A stretch of 64,000 bases of DNA from Paraspadella gotoi. Lineage: Eukaryota > Chaetognatha. Shown piece after piece: positions 8,967-20,239 of the stretch. Made by a program: the position numbers and the translations under genes. Position 1 is the stretch's first letter. Each line of letters begins with the position of its first letter. A model generated the notes under the pieces. That model did not search any database and was not told the DNA's origin. It saw nothing but the letters and a program-made list of their open reading frames with translations. The stretch is from positions 10,279,839 to 10,343,838 of the forward strand of contig CM119271.1 in NCBI GenBank assembly GCA_051294375.1, written 5' to 3'.

Positions 8967-11640
8967 CGCCGATGGGTAAGTTTTTTTTCGAGGGTGAGTT
9001 TAATTGGATTCGAGAGGTGAGGGTTGAGGTGAGGCGAGGATTAAATTAAGGGGCGAATCAGAATTTAAGGGGACTCTGATATCGCAAAGATTTGATTGAG
9101 ACGAGGAAAGAAATAACAAATTATTGAAAGTATTGGGTTATTAAAATGAAATGAAATGAAATGAGTACAACAAATACAAGAATTATATATTATATATACA
9201 ACATTAACATCTATTATTAAATATGAAATAAATCCTAAAATCCTAAAATAATTATAATAATATTAAATGTACGTACAAAATCAGAATTTCTCTTTGGCCA
9301 AAAAATTATCCAGTGAATACTTCGTCCCGTTTCTCTAGACTCGTCCCCTTAAATCCACTCGTCAAGAAATGTCCAGATTTTCAGACGATAAAAAAAAGGG
9401 TCACATTAATATTCGGACGACGGAGAAGGAAAAAAGGGACAGGAAGGAAAAAAGGAAAAAAGGAAAAAAGGAAAAAAATGGCCAGAGTTTCGGAGATTAA
9501 ATTGGGTCATCCCTCTTGAGTTCCGAGTCTTGGCCAATGATACGGGCGGCCGACTGGACGAATTAAAAGTTATCTTTAATGTATTAATTTATACTTATTA
9601 TTATTAAATGATATTTAAAACGAACTAGGTACCCTAGGTGAGACATACTTTAAGCGAACACTAGCTTTCGTAGCAACTGGAAACGACTGTACTTCTTTTC
9701 TGTTTCAGTCTTCGCATCTACAGTGGTCTCCGTTTCATCTCTCGCTCTATCAGTTTCCGATATCGATGACGACGAACTACGACGAACGTCAACGACGAAC
9801 TACGACGAACAACGACAACGAATGACGACGAATGACAAATAACATCGAAGAACCATGACGAACTACAACGAACTATGACGAACTTCGACGAACCATGACG
9901 AACCATAACGAACTACGACGAACTNNNNNNNNNNNNNNNNNNNNNNNNNNNNNNNNNNNNNNNNNNNNNNNNNNNNNNNNNNNNNNNNNNNNNNNNNNNN
10001 NNNNNNNNNNNNNNNNNNNNNNNNNNNNNNNNNNNNNNNNNNNNNNNNNNNNNNNNNNNNNNNNNNNNNNNNNNNNNNNNNNNNNNNNNNNNNNNNNNNN
10101 NNNNNNNNNNNNNNNNNNNNNNNNNNNNNNNNNNNNNNNNNNNNNNNNNNNNNNNNNNNNNNNNNNNNNNNNNNNNNNNNNNNNNNNNNNNNNNNTTCCC
10201 TTTTCTGTTTCCCCTTTTCTGTCCCCGTCTTTCTGTCCCGCGCATCGGCATTAGGTACCGGACTCGATCCCCGATGGTATATATACCCCGAGGACGGACG
10301 AAAACCGCCTTGGGGACATGGAAAAACCCTCAAGCCTGGTTCCAAGCCCAGGACCCGTTCNNNNNNNNNNNNNNNNNNNNNNNNNNNNNNNNNNNNNNNN
10401 NNNNNNNNNNNNNNNNNNNNNNNNNNNNNNNNNNNNNNNNNNNNNNNNNNNNNNNNNNNNNNNNNNNNNNNNNNNNNNNNNNNNNNNNNNNNNNNNNNNN
10501 NNNNNNNNNNNNNNNNNNNNNNNNNNNNNNCCTTCCCTGCCCGCGCCCTTCAGGGGTCGCCCCACAGGGGTCACCCACCATCTTATCGTGGTTCGGCTTT
10601 TCTCCTAAGCCATCGCCGTCGGTCGGGAGTCATTCCTTCCAACGAGTTTCGCCCCGCAGTGTCACCCTCTCTCTTTTTCCCCTTTAGCTTTCTTNNNNNN
10701 NNNNNNNNNNNNNNNNNNNNNNNNNNNNNNNNNNNNNNNNNNNNNNNNNNNNNNNNNNNNNNNNNNNNNNNNNNNNNNNNNNNNNNNNNNNNNNNNNNNN
10801 NNNNNNNNNNNNNNNNNNNNNNNNNNNNNNNNNNNNNNNNNNNNNNNNNNNNNNNNNNNNNNNNNNNNNNNNNNNNNNNNNNNNNNNNNNNNNNNNNNNN
10901 NNNNNNTCTTCTCTTCTCTTCTCTTCTCTTCTCTTCTCTTCTTTCTTTTTAAGTTTTTTCATTTTTACTTTTTTATTTTTATACTTTTCTTTTTTTATAC
11001 TTTTCTTTTTCTCTTTTCTTTTTTCTTTTTTTTTCTTTTGAATTCTTCTTTTCTCTCCTCTCAACCTCCCGCCCTCTGCCAGCCTCTTTTTTATCATTAT
11101 TATTTTCCGCCGAAAGTCAAAATCTCTCAAAAACTCATAAAATTCCCGTTTGATGTCTCTCGATGTCTCTTCACTTCGAACTAGTTATAAATCCTTTCTC
11201 TCCGACTTAGGAAACTCTCTCCTTTCTTTCTCCTCTTTCACTTCCTATTTTCTTTCCTCCTCCCCTTTATCTTCTCTTCATATTTCCTTTCCTCCGATTC
11301 CTCATTTTCCTCCCTTCCTTTTCTCCTATTCCTCATTATATCCTTTTACCTCCTCCCCATTCCTGCCTCTTTTCAGTCTTCATAAACTTTCTTCCCTTCC
11401 CCTTTTTTCTTTCAATCTCTCTCTTCTTCTTTCTCCCTACTTTCTCCTTTCTCCTCTCTCGCCTGTCTTCTCTTCTTCTTCCTCCACCTCTCTACCTTCC
11501 TTCCCTCTCTTTTGTTTCCTCTTCCCCCTTCCTTCTTTCCTCCTTTCCTTCCTGCTTTTCTCTTTTTTTCTCCTTCTCTCCCTTTCCTTCCTCCCTTCCT
11601 CCCTTTCCCGCTCCTTTCTTCCTTCCTCCCCCCTCTACTC
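8967..11640. repeat. 2.9-kb duplicated segment, copy 2 (gapped)
   Basis: Matches 3190-6086 in the same order and orientation, interrupted by N runs at 9925-10195, 10361-10530 and 10695-10906. It begins at a gap edge, while copy 1 ends at one. Differences are mostly one-base indels, as expected from uncorrected long reads or haplotigs. Confidence 0.85.
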
Positions 11641-12311
11641 CTCTAGAAGACGAAAAGATAAAAAATCAACATTCGCAATCGAAGATGCGATCAAAAACGT
11701 TACGATCAAAGACGATGCCATCAGAAATCTCTTCGCCTTTCGCTCTCGTTCGTTTTGCATTCGTTCAGCATCGCTTTTTTTTCCGCCTGACCGATTTTCT
11801 TTCTTACCCCGCCCGAAGAGTTTACCTTTCTTTTGTACCTCTCGGTCGGTCTGTCTGTCTATCTGTCTGTCTCTCTGTCTCTTTTTCAGTCTCTCTTACG
11901 TTTTAAATGCTTTTATCTAGGGTTCTACCGCATCATTTTTAATTAATACTCGGTAGTAAGATGCATAATTTGCCATACATTTATGCAACACCTTCAATTC
12001 GTCGGTTCTTGTTTTCTCTCCCTTCCCTTCTCCCTCTCCTACTTTCGGATCATCTTTCCCTCGCCTCTCTCTGAGAAATATGGTTAAAGGCATATTATAC
12101 TCATGATTGGAAAAACGAACAACATAATCTAAAAAAAAAATTCAATGTGTCCGCGGTTGCTTTTCCTCTGCTTATGGTTTAGTCCACCGGCCAGTGTATT
12201 TAAACCTTTCCCCCCGACCCTGTGTTATGTTGTGGTCATTGAGCGCGCAGGTGCACGCTGTCGCCATCTGGGTCATCGCCATTTCAAAGCGTTAACTATG
12301 AAAGCTAGACA
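11641..12311. other. Unassigned intergenic sequence
   Basis: Includes a TCGGTCGGTCTGTCTGTC tract (11838-11880). A TATTTAAA word near 12198 lies about 115 bases before the ATG at 12312. No gene is supported. Confidence 0.35.
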
Positions 12312-12632
12312 ATGAATCATGGTGTCCCAGGTTTCTTTGGCTCGTATTTGGGGTGTACCTCCCAGACACAATTGGTCACCTCTCCTTTCTGGCCACTCGA
12401 CCAATCGCCGCCGCCTGCCCAATGTACGCGTCGTCCCTTCTTAAAAGAAAATCTATCGATAGAAGGAATGGTGGGGATCGATGAAAGTGAGCTGCGATTG
12501 GGTGATAAAGTTGCGAAACGAACGAGGGGAAGAAAGGGGCCTTCTAGCGGAGAATTGAATAGTGACAAAAATAATGTACTAACCAAGTCCAAAGACGCAG
12601 AATTAGTTTATATCGGAAACGTTCGATATTGA
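12312..12632 (+). CDS. Possible small protein, unknown
   Basis: A 106-codon frame starting MNHGVPGFFGSYLGCTSQTQ. Unlike most frames in the window it is not low-complexity: it has balanced composition, a basic patch (VAKRTRGRKG) and a charged C-terminus. A TATTTAAA word lies about 115 bp upstream. I recognise no family. CCAAT boxes inside the frame (12401, 12419, 12496) suggest it may instead be promoter DNA. Confidence 0.2.
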   Translation: MNHGVPGFFGSYLGCTSQTQLVTSPFWPLDQSPPPAQCTRRPFLKENLSIEGMVGIDESELRLGDKVAKRTRGRKGPSSGELNSDKNNVLTKSKDAELVYIGNVRY

Positions 12633-13590
12633 GGGTCGATTTCTGTTTTAGCAAATTTTAGAAAAAAAAATAATCCTAAATTTTATATTTTCCGGTTGTA
12701 GAACGACTTACTAAAGGTTTAATTAAGCCCTCTTGAGAAATGAATTCTTTTCTGAGAAAGCTAAAGTTGAAAAAAGAATATTATTCTTCCGCCCGTGTGA
12801 CCTTTTCCATCCGGCCTAATCACCTCTCGTCCCCTGATGCGCATCTTTCTTTAACAACCCGCATCTATAACCTTCTCCTCCTCGTCTTAATTTTCGCCTT
12901 ATATCCTGGCTCTCTCCTTCTCTCTCTCTCATCCTCCCTCTCTCTGCATCTTTCTCTCTCAATACATGCAGCTCATATTGTAAAAGAAGTAAAGGATAGA
13001 AAAAATAATAATCTTGGAGAAAAAGAATAAAAACAAAACGGAAGGACAATAAAAAACAGATAACATGATCGAAAAAAAAAATAAAACCAGAAATAGCAAT
13101 AAAATGGAATGACAATTCTTCTCCGTCGAGTCATAACGGTACTCTTAAGCTTTTCTTTAAGCCGTTGATGACTGAGGCTAAAAAGGGTCAAGGGCAGTTG
13201 TTGTCTACGAAAAGCTTTCTTAAACTATTGATTTTCAAACTATAAAATTCACTTAGCTTTTCTACGGTTTTCATTTAATTCTTCGGGTCATCTTGGATTT
13301 TTAGAAAATACGGTGGAAATAGTTATCTCTTGTCAATTAAGCACAAACGCGCTGTTTGTATTCTAGAGACTTAAATATTCTCGCTCCGACAAAAGTTCCT
13401 TTCCGAGTTTTTGTAACTAATTGAGCATGCAAAAATCAATTTTAACATCGGTTTAAAATCTACTTTAACATTTAGCTTTAAAAAAAGGCAAATTTTTTTA
13501 GCTTCGCAATGAGAAGAAAGAAATCGAGCGTAGACACTCGCGCTCTTAGTTGAATCAGCGATTTTTTTTCCTTTAAATCTAAGTGTCGGA
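12633..13590. other. Unassigned A+T-rich sequence
   Basis: Contains a short CT-rich patch (12905-12960) and no convincing frame or repeat. Confidence 0.4.
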
Positions 13591-14060
13591 GAACTAGTAG
13601 TCAGCCTTGCCTCGCCATGCGTATCTCCGTCCTATGACCCATCGCGCCATTACTGGGGAGACTTGCCCGTCAACTCCCCTCGTCGCCGGAGTGTGGCGCT
13701 GAGCGCTCCCTGCATCGCAGCAGCCCTTTTTGGTGTTGCGCGTCGTGTGGTTGACGCCGAGCACCATATGTCTGCAAGAGGTGCAGCCCTCTTTTTCACC
13801 GCCTCCTTCAGTTGTGTCCACAAATCACAATGAAAGTGTCTGTGTGTCGAAGTGTGGTGCCCACAAGTTATGGGCAACCGTGACAGAGACGTCTGATGAA
13901 TTGAAATCTGAACCTGAGTGACAACGTGCCCTCATTGTCCCCGTAAAAGGCCGTTTGTGTATTGCCTATCAGGGTCGGCCTGAGTCTCAGGCTGACCGGC
14001 TCATGCTGTGTCAAATAACGTGAAATGTAGCACACAGATAGGCTATTGTGAAGTTGTAAT
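13591..14060. other. Unassigned GC-balanced segment
   Basis: About 470 bases of non-repetitive, GC-balanced DNA with overlapping short frames on both strands (13730-13921 plus; 13650-13877 and 13594-13821 minus). Composition differs from its surroundings, as in a transposon remnant or an exon cluster. No protein family is recognised. Confidence 0.3.
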
Positions 14061-14169
14061 CAATGCTAGTAGAAAACGAATCATGCATGAGCGAAAATAA
14101 ACCAGGGATTCTGCGGTCGAATGAGGCACGGTCATTCTCTCAAACACTTAAGATATATCTTCTTATCTT

Positions 14170-14440
14170 TCTGTATTATTTTCTATATCGTTTCTCTCTC
14201 TCTCTCTCTCTTCTTTTTAATTGTCCTACGGCTCTTCGTCACCCCGTCTTTTTTTCTTTCTTTCTCCTTTCTGTGTCTCTCTTTTCTCTCCTTCTTTCTC
14301 TCATTTTTTTTCTCTTTTCTCTTTTTTCTCTCTTTTGGTTTCTCTCTTTTTCTCTCTCTTTCTTTCTTTTTTTTTTGGCGTTCTTTCTTCTGTATCGCAT
14401 GTTTCCCCATAATTTTTCTCTCTCTTTCTTTTCTGAAGAG
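14170..14440. repeat. Polypyrimidine tract
   Basis: T/C only for most of 270 bases. Frames encode S/L/F runs only. Confidence 0.85.
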
Positions 14441-14557
14441 AAGAAACTCGCTCGTGACCTTTGTTTGGATCATATTTTTTTTCTTGTAGTTTTGTCCAAA
14501 TAATTCGGTAAATCGCTATTTTTTTTCGATTTTGGTTGCTTAGAGATTTAGTTAGAA

Positions 14558-14601
14558 GTCGACATGATTTGCGGAATAATTTTCGCAAAATCGTGTCGAC
14601 A
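14558..14601. repeat. Perfect-looking hairpin
   Basis: GTCGACATGATTTGCG is followed after 11 bases by CGCAAAATCGTGTCGAC. The stem is 16 bp with one bulge and one G-T pair. Flanking ATCGCTATTTTTTTT (14511) and AAATAGCGGTTTTTTTT (14653) form a second, outer imperfect inversion. Confidence 0.7.
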
Positions 14602-14669
14602 CGCGGGAAAAAATGATTACAAATAGTCCTGATGGCTTTTAAGATAACGCGCAAAATAGCGGTTTTTTT

Positions 14670-15420
14670 TAAGATTTAACAAGAATTATAACCAGTCCAA
14701 CTTAATTAAAACTATAAAAACAAATAAATCTAAAGTCGAAATTGATATAAATGAAACTACAATCACAAAGAAAAATCGGATCCAAATTCAAAAGGACATA
14801 ATCTTAAATTTTTTTCGTAAGAAAACGCAATTGGAGTTTTTTCTTATATTACAGATATAATTAGCGTTATCATTGTGGGGTTTATTTTTCATTAGTTTCA
14901 ATTAATTTATAAGATGTTCAGTTTAGGTTTAAAATGAACTTGAAATGAAAAATGCCGTTTCTCTCTGACTAACCATTTTTAAAAATTCTTCATTGTTTCA
15001 GACAAACGGTGAATCATTGAAACAAAATATGCTTCATACCCCAAGTTAGAAGTCATGAAGCGACCCCAAAAGCGACAAATAAGTAAAAAAAATTTTCTTT
15101 TTCTATCTTTACCTTGAAAATTTAGTGCCAAATTAAAATGGACAAAAGGACAAGTTTTGAAGGAGAGATAGAAAATCTTTAAAAACTATCTTTACTGTTA
15201 TCAAATTTATAAGGGGAATGGTTTTATTTACCCCATTGGTGCCGCCACTCCTTTGTGGTAATATAGTCCATAGTAGTAAAAAATTTAGCATTCATATTTG
15301 AATAATAAGGGAGATTCAGTTCATTTCTTGACAAAAGGCTTTTCGTTAGACATCTGCCCAAGGAAAATTCTTCGCTGGGCGGACGAGAGGCGAAGTTGCG
15401 ACTGCGGACGGAACAAAGAA
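14670..15420. other. Unassigned A+T-rich sequence
   Basis: No coding frame or clear repeat is seen. Confidence 0.4.
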
Positions 15421-15692
15421 TAGAAAGAGAGAGACATAAGAAGAAGAAGAATAAGAAAGATGAAAGAAAGAAAAAATAAAGAAAAAAAAACGAAAAAGAA
15501 AAGAAAGAAAAGAGTGAAAAGAAAAGAAAAAAGAAAAAAAAGGGAAAAATGAAAAAGAAAAGTAAAAAGAAAAAACACACACACAAAAATAAAAAACAAA
15601 AAAAAAAAAAATAAAAAAAGGAAAAAAAAAAAAAAAGAATAGAAAATAAACAAAAAAAAAAAAATAAAAAAAAAAAAAAAAAAAAAAAAAAT
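15421..15692. repeat. Purine tract ending in poly-A
   Basis: Nearly 270 bases almost without pyrimidines, the last 90 nearly pure A. It leads directly into the G-rich run. Confidence 0.85.
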
Positions 15693-15761
15693 AGGGGGAG
15701 GAGGGAGGGGTGGGGTGGAGGGGTGGGGAGGGGGGGGGGCTGGTGAGGGGGGGTGGTCGGG
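15693..15761 (+). repeat. G-run with G-quadruplex pattern
   Basis: At least eight runs of three or more G separated by one or two bases, on the plus strand. This satisfies the G3+N1-7 quadruplex rule several times over. Confidence 0.75.
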
Positions 15762-15829
15762 TGATAAAAAGAAAAGAAATAGAAAGAAAAAGGAAAAGAA
15801 AAGAAAAAAAAAAAAAAAAGAGTACCGAA

Positions 15830-16200
15830 AAATTGTAAAGAAGCGGCCTCAGGTGGAAAATTTAGGATTTGCTTTTCGGCCTCATCAGGGTGGGCGTGGC
15901 CCTGAGGAATTCGCCGTCATCCAATTGCAAATGAATTTGTTATGAAGGTACAGGTCAGGTCGTTGCATCGTCGGGAAGCTGAGACGGTTGCTCTAAGAAT
16001 AATCAACAATCTTTGTTTACTGTTTAGAAGGGTAGAACTTAAAATTTATTTAAAATTAAGTTCTTAAAAAAGAGAGGAAAGGATTACATTTAAGGCAACG
16101 TTCTAATCCTTAACGCAACGATTGGCCCCAAGTAAGTTACTAATTCAACGTCATGATGGGCGGGTCGTAAATATTTTCGCATTCTCATAAACTCTCGCTC
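15830..16200. promoter_or_regulatory. Possible promoter-like patch
   Basis: Contains GGGTGGGCGTGGC (KLF/SP1-like, about 15889), an ATTGGCC box (16122) and a GGGCGGG box (16159). No gene is attached with confidence. Confidence 0.2.
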
Positions 16201-16280
16201 GCTCCTCTCCTGCTCTCTCTCTCCTTCTCTCTTCTCTCTCTCTTCTCCTCTCGTCTCTCTCTCTCTCTCTCTCTCTGTCG
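16200..16280. repeat. CT-rich microsatellite
   Basis: Interrupted (CT)n, about 80 bases. Confidence 0.85.
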
Positions 16281-16922
16281 CGGCACCTGGCTACCCTCCG
16301 TGTGTGATCTCCCGCAATGCCCTCATTCCCACTGCATCTCCCGCCTCAATGCCCATTGTCCGGGATTTGATCTAATTATCTCCTTGACGGTGCGAAGACT
16401 CATTTTCTCCGACATCACTATTCATGGCACTGTCTGGGCATCCTCAATCCTCTTTTCCTCTTTTCAAGACTTAAAAGCTACATTACTTACAGTTATATGC
16501 AGTCATACGTACAATTTTGGTAGGTAGATTTTTAAAATTATTTCTTGCAAAAATTTCACTTTTTCTATGTTCAGACGATACCCTAAAAATAATTTTAAGA
16601 AAATTTGGAACGAGTTGAACTTATTTATGCTCTTTGATGCTCTTTCATTTTTTCCCTTTCTTTTTCTTTCCCGTTTCTTTCTGTTCTTCATCTTCATCTT
16701 CCTCCCTTCCTCCTCATATGTCTCTGTCGAAGTGGTCATCCTTCGGGTTCGAAGGGATTGGGAGGTGAAGGGTCCGTTCTGTCCGTGTGGGTCCAGTGAT
16801 TTGCGGTGGCGGTCAAAAGATATTGGGTGGTTGGGAATCGGGAATCGAGTTTCCAGTAAGAAGTTTTACCATTTATCGTCTTCCTTCTTCTGATGCTGGC
16901 TTTTAAAGCTCGACGGAGATCC
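16281..16922. other. Unassigned segment
   Basis: A 108-codon plus frame (16567-16893) mixes a hydrophobic T/C-rich stretch with a balanced C-terminal part that includes GPFCPCGSSDLRWRSKDIGW. On the minus strand an ATG near 16406 opens a short balanced peptide. Neither resembles a known family. Confidence 0.2.
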
Positions 16923-16936
16923 CCGCAAGAGGGCGC
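16923..16936 (+). promoter_or_regulatory. CTCF-like core motif
   Basis: CCGCAAGAGGGCGC matches the bilaterian CTCF core closely. A single site can arise by chance. Confidence 0.3.
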
Positions 16937-17074
16937 GTTGAAAAAAAAAAGAATATGAAAATATTCCGTACTGATTCAGAGTTAAAGTATTTCAGGTAAG
17001 TATTTATGTATTTGTATTTGTTATGTTAAAATTCTTTAAAATTGTTTTCTTTCTCTTTCTTCCTCTTTGTTCCT

Positions 17075-17081
17075 CTCTCTA

Positions 17082-17134
<53 letters not shown>

Positions 17135-17190
17135 TTTTTTCTTTCTTTCTTCTTTCCTCTCCTTTTTTTCTCTCCTCTTCCCTTTTCCTC
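17075..17190. repeat. CT-rich microsatellite
   Basis: Interrupted (CT)n followed by T-rich pyrimidines. Confidence 0.85.
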
Positions 17191-17377
17191 CAGCCCTGCA
17201 CGCTACCCGCTGCTATTATTATTCTTTTTTTCTCTCACTCGTTTTCACCGGTTGTTCAATTATACTAGACAATTTACCTTAACCTTGGGTCGCTCTAGTG
17301 AGATGTTGGTTGTTTTTTCCTGTATCCAGTGAATGCGATGTCATAATGCCTGACCTCTTCCGCTCTGTTCCATCTAG

Positions 17378-17659
17378 ATCCCTAGAAATCGGCTATGCGC
17401 TATTACTATATCGCCGAACTAACCACCGACGTCACCTACGAGGAACTGCGCGACTATTCTTGTCAAGGTGATTGGAGAAAGACCTGGATTGGGCAAATTC
17501 TCGATGATCAGCTCCCGCTCCGACTGGCCCCCGGGAAAACTCAAGGTTGAAATCTACTGTCTGAAGCGGGGCTATGGTGCTTTTGTCACGGAGAATGGAG
17601 AAGATTCTGGCACGTACGAGCTATATGAGGCAATGAAAAATACACAAATAAACAATTGA
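17378..17659 (+). pseudogene. Coding-like segment, frame broken, unknown family
   Basis: A pyrimidine tract ending CATCTAG (17371-17377) precedes two overlapping frames of good composition. The first (17395-17550) begins MRYYYIAELTTDVTYEELRD. The second (17468-17659) contains SDWPPGKLKVEIYCLKRGYG and ends in a stop. Together they look like one protein with a one-base indel near 17460-17550, either a pseudogene or a sequencing error. In the first frame a TAG (17383-17385) lies before the Met. I do not recognise the family. Confidence 0.3.
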
Positions 17660-18111
17660 AACAACATTTCTTCCTGAGCGTATGTTACCCCAAAATCTCC
17701 AAGTGTGAGCTAGGGGAAATAGTTGCTGACTTTTTTATTTCCCAAAAACGCTACGAGGCACCAGTAGGAAAAGCGTCAGGATCCATGGTCGGAAACTTTT
17801 GGAATCTCCGAAGGAGCGGCAGCGGTGATAGTGGCCGTCGTAGGCGAAGCAAAAAACGGTTACGAATCAAGGAACGGCGTCTCACAAATCGTCCGACTGT
17901 CACCTGCTTATGGGATGTGATCGTCAAGGTGCACGTGGGAGTTTGGGGTAGTGAAAGCAGACTGTGGAAGTTACATCTCCGAGAAGAGAACGAAGAAACA
18001 AAGGGAAACCTGGGAAAAGGACAAAAACTTCAGCGGCCGTATCAAAAGGGCAAGATAGGGACGGTGGGAAACACAATACCGCCCGGCGGAAATGACCATC
18101 AAATCCGCCGC
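17660..18111 (+). other. Open frame of uncertain status
   Basis: A plus frame runs 152 codons from 17656 into a 25-N gap, with a Lys/Arg-rich middle (RRRRSKKRLRIKERR). Composition is plausible, but no family, start context or splice site supports it. Confidence 0.15.
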
Positions 18112-18221
18112 NNNNNNNNNNNNNNNNNNNNNNNNNATTAGTTTTGATTAAATTTTTTTTATTAATACCAAAAACAGTATTGATTAAATGAAAATTACAA
18201 AATTGAGAATTTATTTTTAAG

Positions 18222-18360
18222 TAGTATTTGAAAGTTTGCAGGGTTCTGCTATGTCACTATCTCGTAAGAGCCTTAGCCCATCCATGTCTATCCAAAATCA
18301 AGGGGCGAGATAGCAAGTTTATTGGATGCATAGTCAACTTTTATATTGCTGGCACGCAAA
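18222..18360 (+). mobile_element. Interspersed repeat (TTGAAAGCTTGCAGGG family), diverged copy
   Basis: Shares with 25496-25765 and 39065-39295 the string TTGAAAG-TTGCAGGG, CTATGTCA-TATCT-GTAAGAG, a CC-ATGTC block, and a tail like GGATG-ATA--CTTTTATATTG. No protein is encoded. Confidence 0.7.
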
Positions 18361-19100
18361 ACCTGAAAGACAATTCCCCCAAAAAATTCCGAAGATTTTG
18401 TTTGCAGATGCAAAAAAATTTAAATCGCCTAAAATTTGGATACAAAAAACGTTTTCTTCTTTCCCGCGGAGAGATTTATGTTTCTCTCTTCTCGTTGGAG
18501 CCAAAAACAGATTTTCTCACAATAAAAATCTTACAAAGTATTATAGAAGATGTATGATATTATAAAAGTTGTATGATATTGTATGCTATTACATTAGATT
18601 ATATCATATTAGTGTGTTATTTCTATTTCTTTTTCGTTGGTTTTAAATTGTAGACAGTGTGATAGTTTGAAACTAAGATCGAAACCTATTTTTATCAAAA
18701 ATTTTGTTGTGAAAAAAACTTTTCCTATCTCAAATTATACTATATATATTATATTATATAACAAAATATGTATAATATTTCAACCAGAATGTTCGATGTC
18801 CATTTCCTCTTATCCTTACTTCTTCCTTGTTCAGTTGGGAATACCTTACCCACTTTATTCCAATCCAACTTAAATAGAATAACCAAATCTTATTACACGA
18901 ACTCCGTCCAAATCTTTCCCGAAATCAGTCCGTCCGTATCTTTGATCTCTGACAAAAAACAGGGACGACGACCGACGACACACACAAAACAACTGCGACG
19001 AACACTACAACCAACGACACGACCGACACACCACAACACGACCGACGACGATGACCCCGACATTCACCATATCGATTCGACACTGCGAGGGCCACGTAAA
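18361..19100. other. Unassigned A+T-rich sequence
   Basis: A+T-rich to 18900, then a GAC/CACAAC-rich stretch to 19060. No supported gene. Confidence 0.4.
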
Positions 19101-19344
19101 GATTGGGGCATAGTGATATGAAGGGTGGTTTAGAACGAGGACATCATCCCTGGGGCAGAATCAGGGTGGAGAATGGAGAGGGAAAAGAAAAGAGCGAAGG
19201 GAGACGGAGAAAATTCCCCATTCGCCTCGAAGTCACCTTCTTGTACGCGTGCCGACCCTCAGACAACCCCCCTCGCGTTCCCGAACGGATAATTTTTTTT
19301 CTTCGCAAAGGACGACGGANNNNNNNNNNNNNNNNNNNNNNNNN

Positions 19345-19660
19345 TTCATCATTTTCGTAATCGTTGGCGTTTTTGTCGTCGCCTTTGTCGTTTTTTTCGT
19401 CGAAGCTTTTGTCCTCGTCGTCATCGCCGCTGTCATCTTTGTCCTCCTTGTCGTCATTGCATTGTTGTCGTGGCCGTTGTCGTCATCGTTGTCTTCATCG
19501 TTGTCGCCGCTGTCATCTTTGTCTTCCTTGTCGACGTATATTCCGATGTCATCGTCATTGTCACTATCATTGACTTTGTCGTCGTCGTCATTATGATCGT
19601 CGTCGTCGTCGTCGTCCTAATTTCCATCATCGTCATCGTTACATCGTCTTTATCCTTTTT
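19345..19660. repeat. GTC/GTCATC triplet block
   Basis: Interrupted GTC, GTT and ATC triplets for about 315 bases, giving open frames of V/I/S or D/T runs on both strands. These frames are not taken as genes. Confidence 0.85.
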
Positions 19661-20100
19661 ATTTCGCCCCAAGCTGCGCGCGCCGTTTGCAAATGAGCGA
19701 TAAGGATCGGTCGGTCGGTCCGCGTCAGGTAGGGCGTGACGTTGACCGAGGACATCGAGACGAGCGACGGTCACCAACTGGCGGGCGTCACCATCGCCCG
19801 GGGTGACGCTTGTGACGGGTGACGCTGTCGCGTCGTGGGATAAGGAAGAGACTTTTGTTTTTTTGTTTTTTGTTTTTTGTTTCGTTCGGTTTGACGACGA
19901 CGTCGCTTTCTTCTCGAATGTTCCCCGATTCCGCTTTTATGGCCAAAAACATTATACCAGTCGACGCTTTGTTAAAGATTTTAATGACGGAAGCGTCGGC
20001 ATAATAAACTCGAAATTATCGTAATTTAAAAACTTCGCTTCGTAATTAAGCTTTGCGTGACTTCGTATGTACGTTCATTTTTTTACACAATGTAAAATGC
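19661..20100. other. Unassigned, GTGACG-rich
   Basis: Contains (CGGT)n (19706-19720) and repeated GTGACG words (19735-19830). Nothing coding is recognised. Confidence 0.35.
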
Positions 20101-20101
20101 G

Positions 20102-20135
20102 CTGATGAAGGCTTGCACTAAAGCCGAAACATGTC
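20102..20135 (+). ncRNA. Hammerhead-like motif in a repeat tail
   Basis: The order CTGATGA, a hairpin (GGCT / AGCC, 8-base loop), then GAAAC-AT-GTC is that of a minimal type I hammerhead ribozyme, as found in Penelope-like elements and retrozymes. Departures are one extra A between CTGATGA and stem II, and a poor stem I between the flanks. It is probably inactive or only hammerhead-derived. Related copies are at 58850-58883 and, reversed, at 39863-39898. Confidence 0.45.
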
Positions 20136-20239
20136 TAACACAAAAATCGTTGTTTTTAACAAAAATTAAAAAAACTTTGTTTTCTCTAACTTCAAACCGC
20201 AACGAAAAGAAAGGATTAAATCATGAGATTTATTCATAC

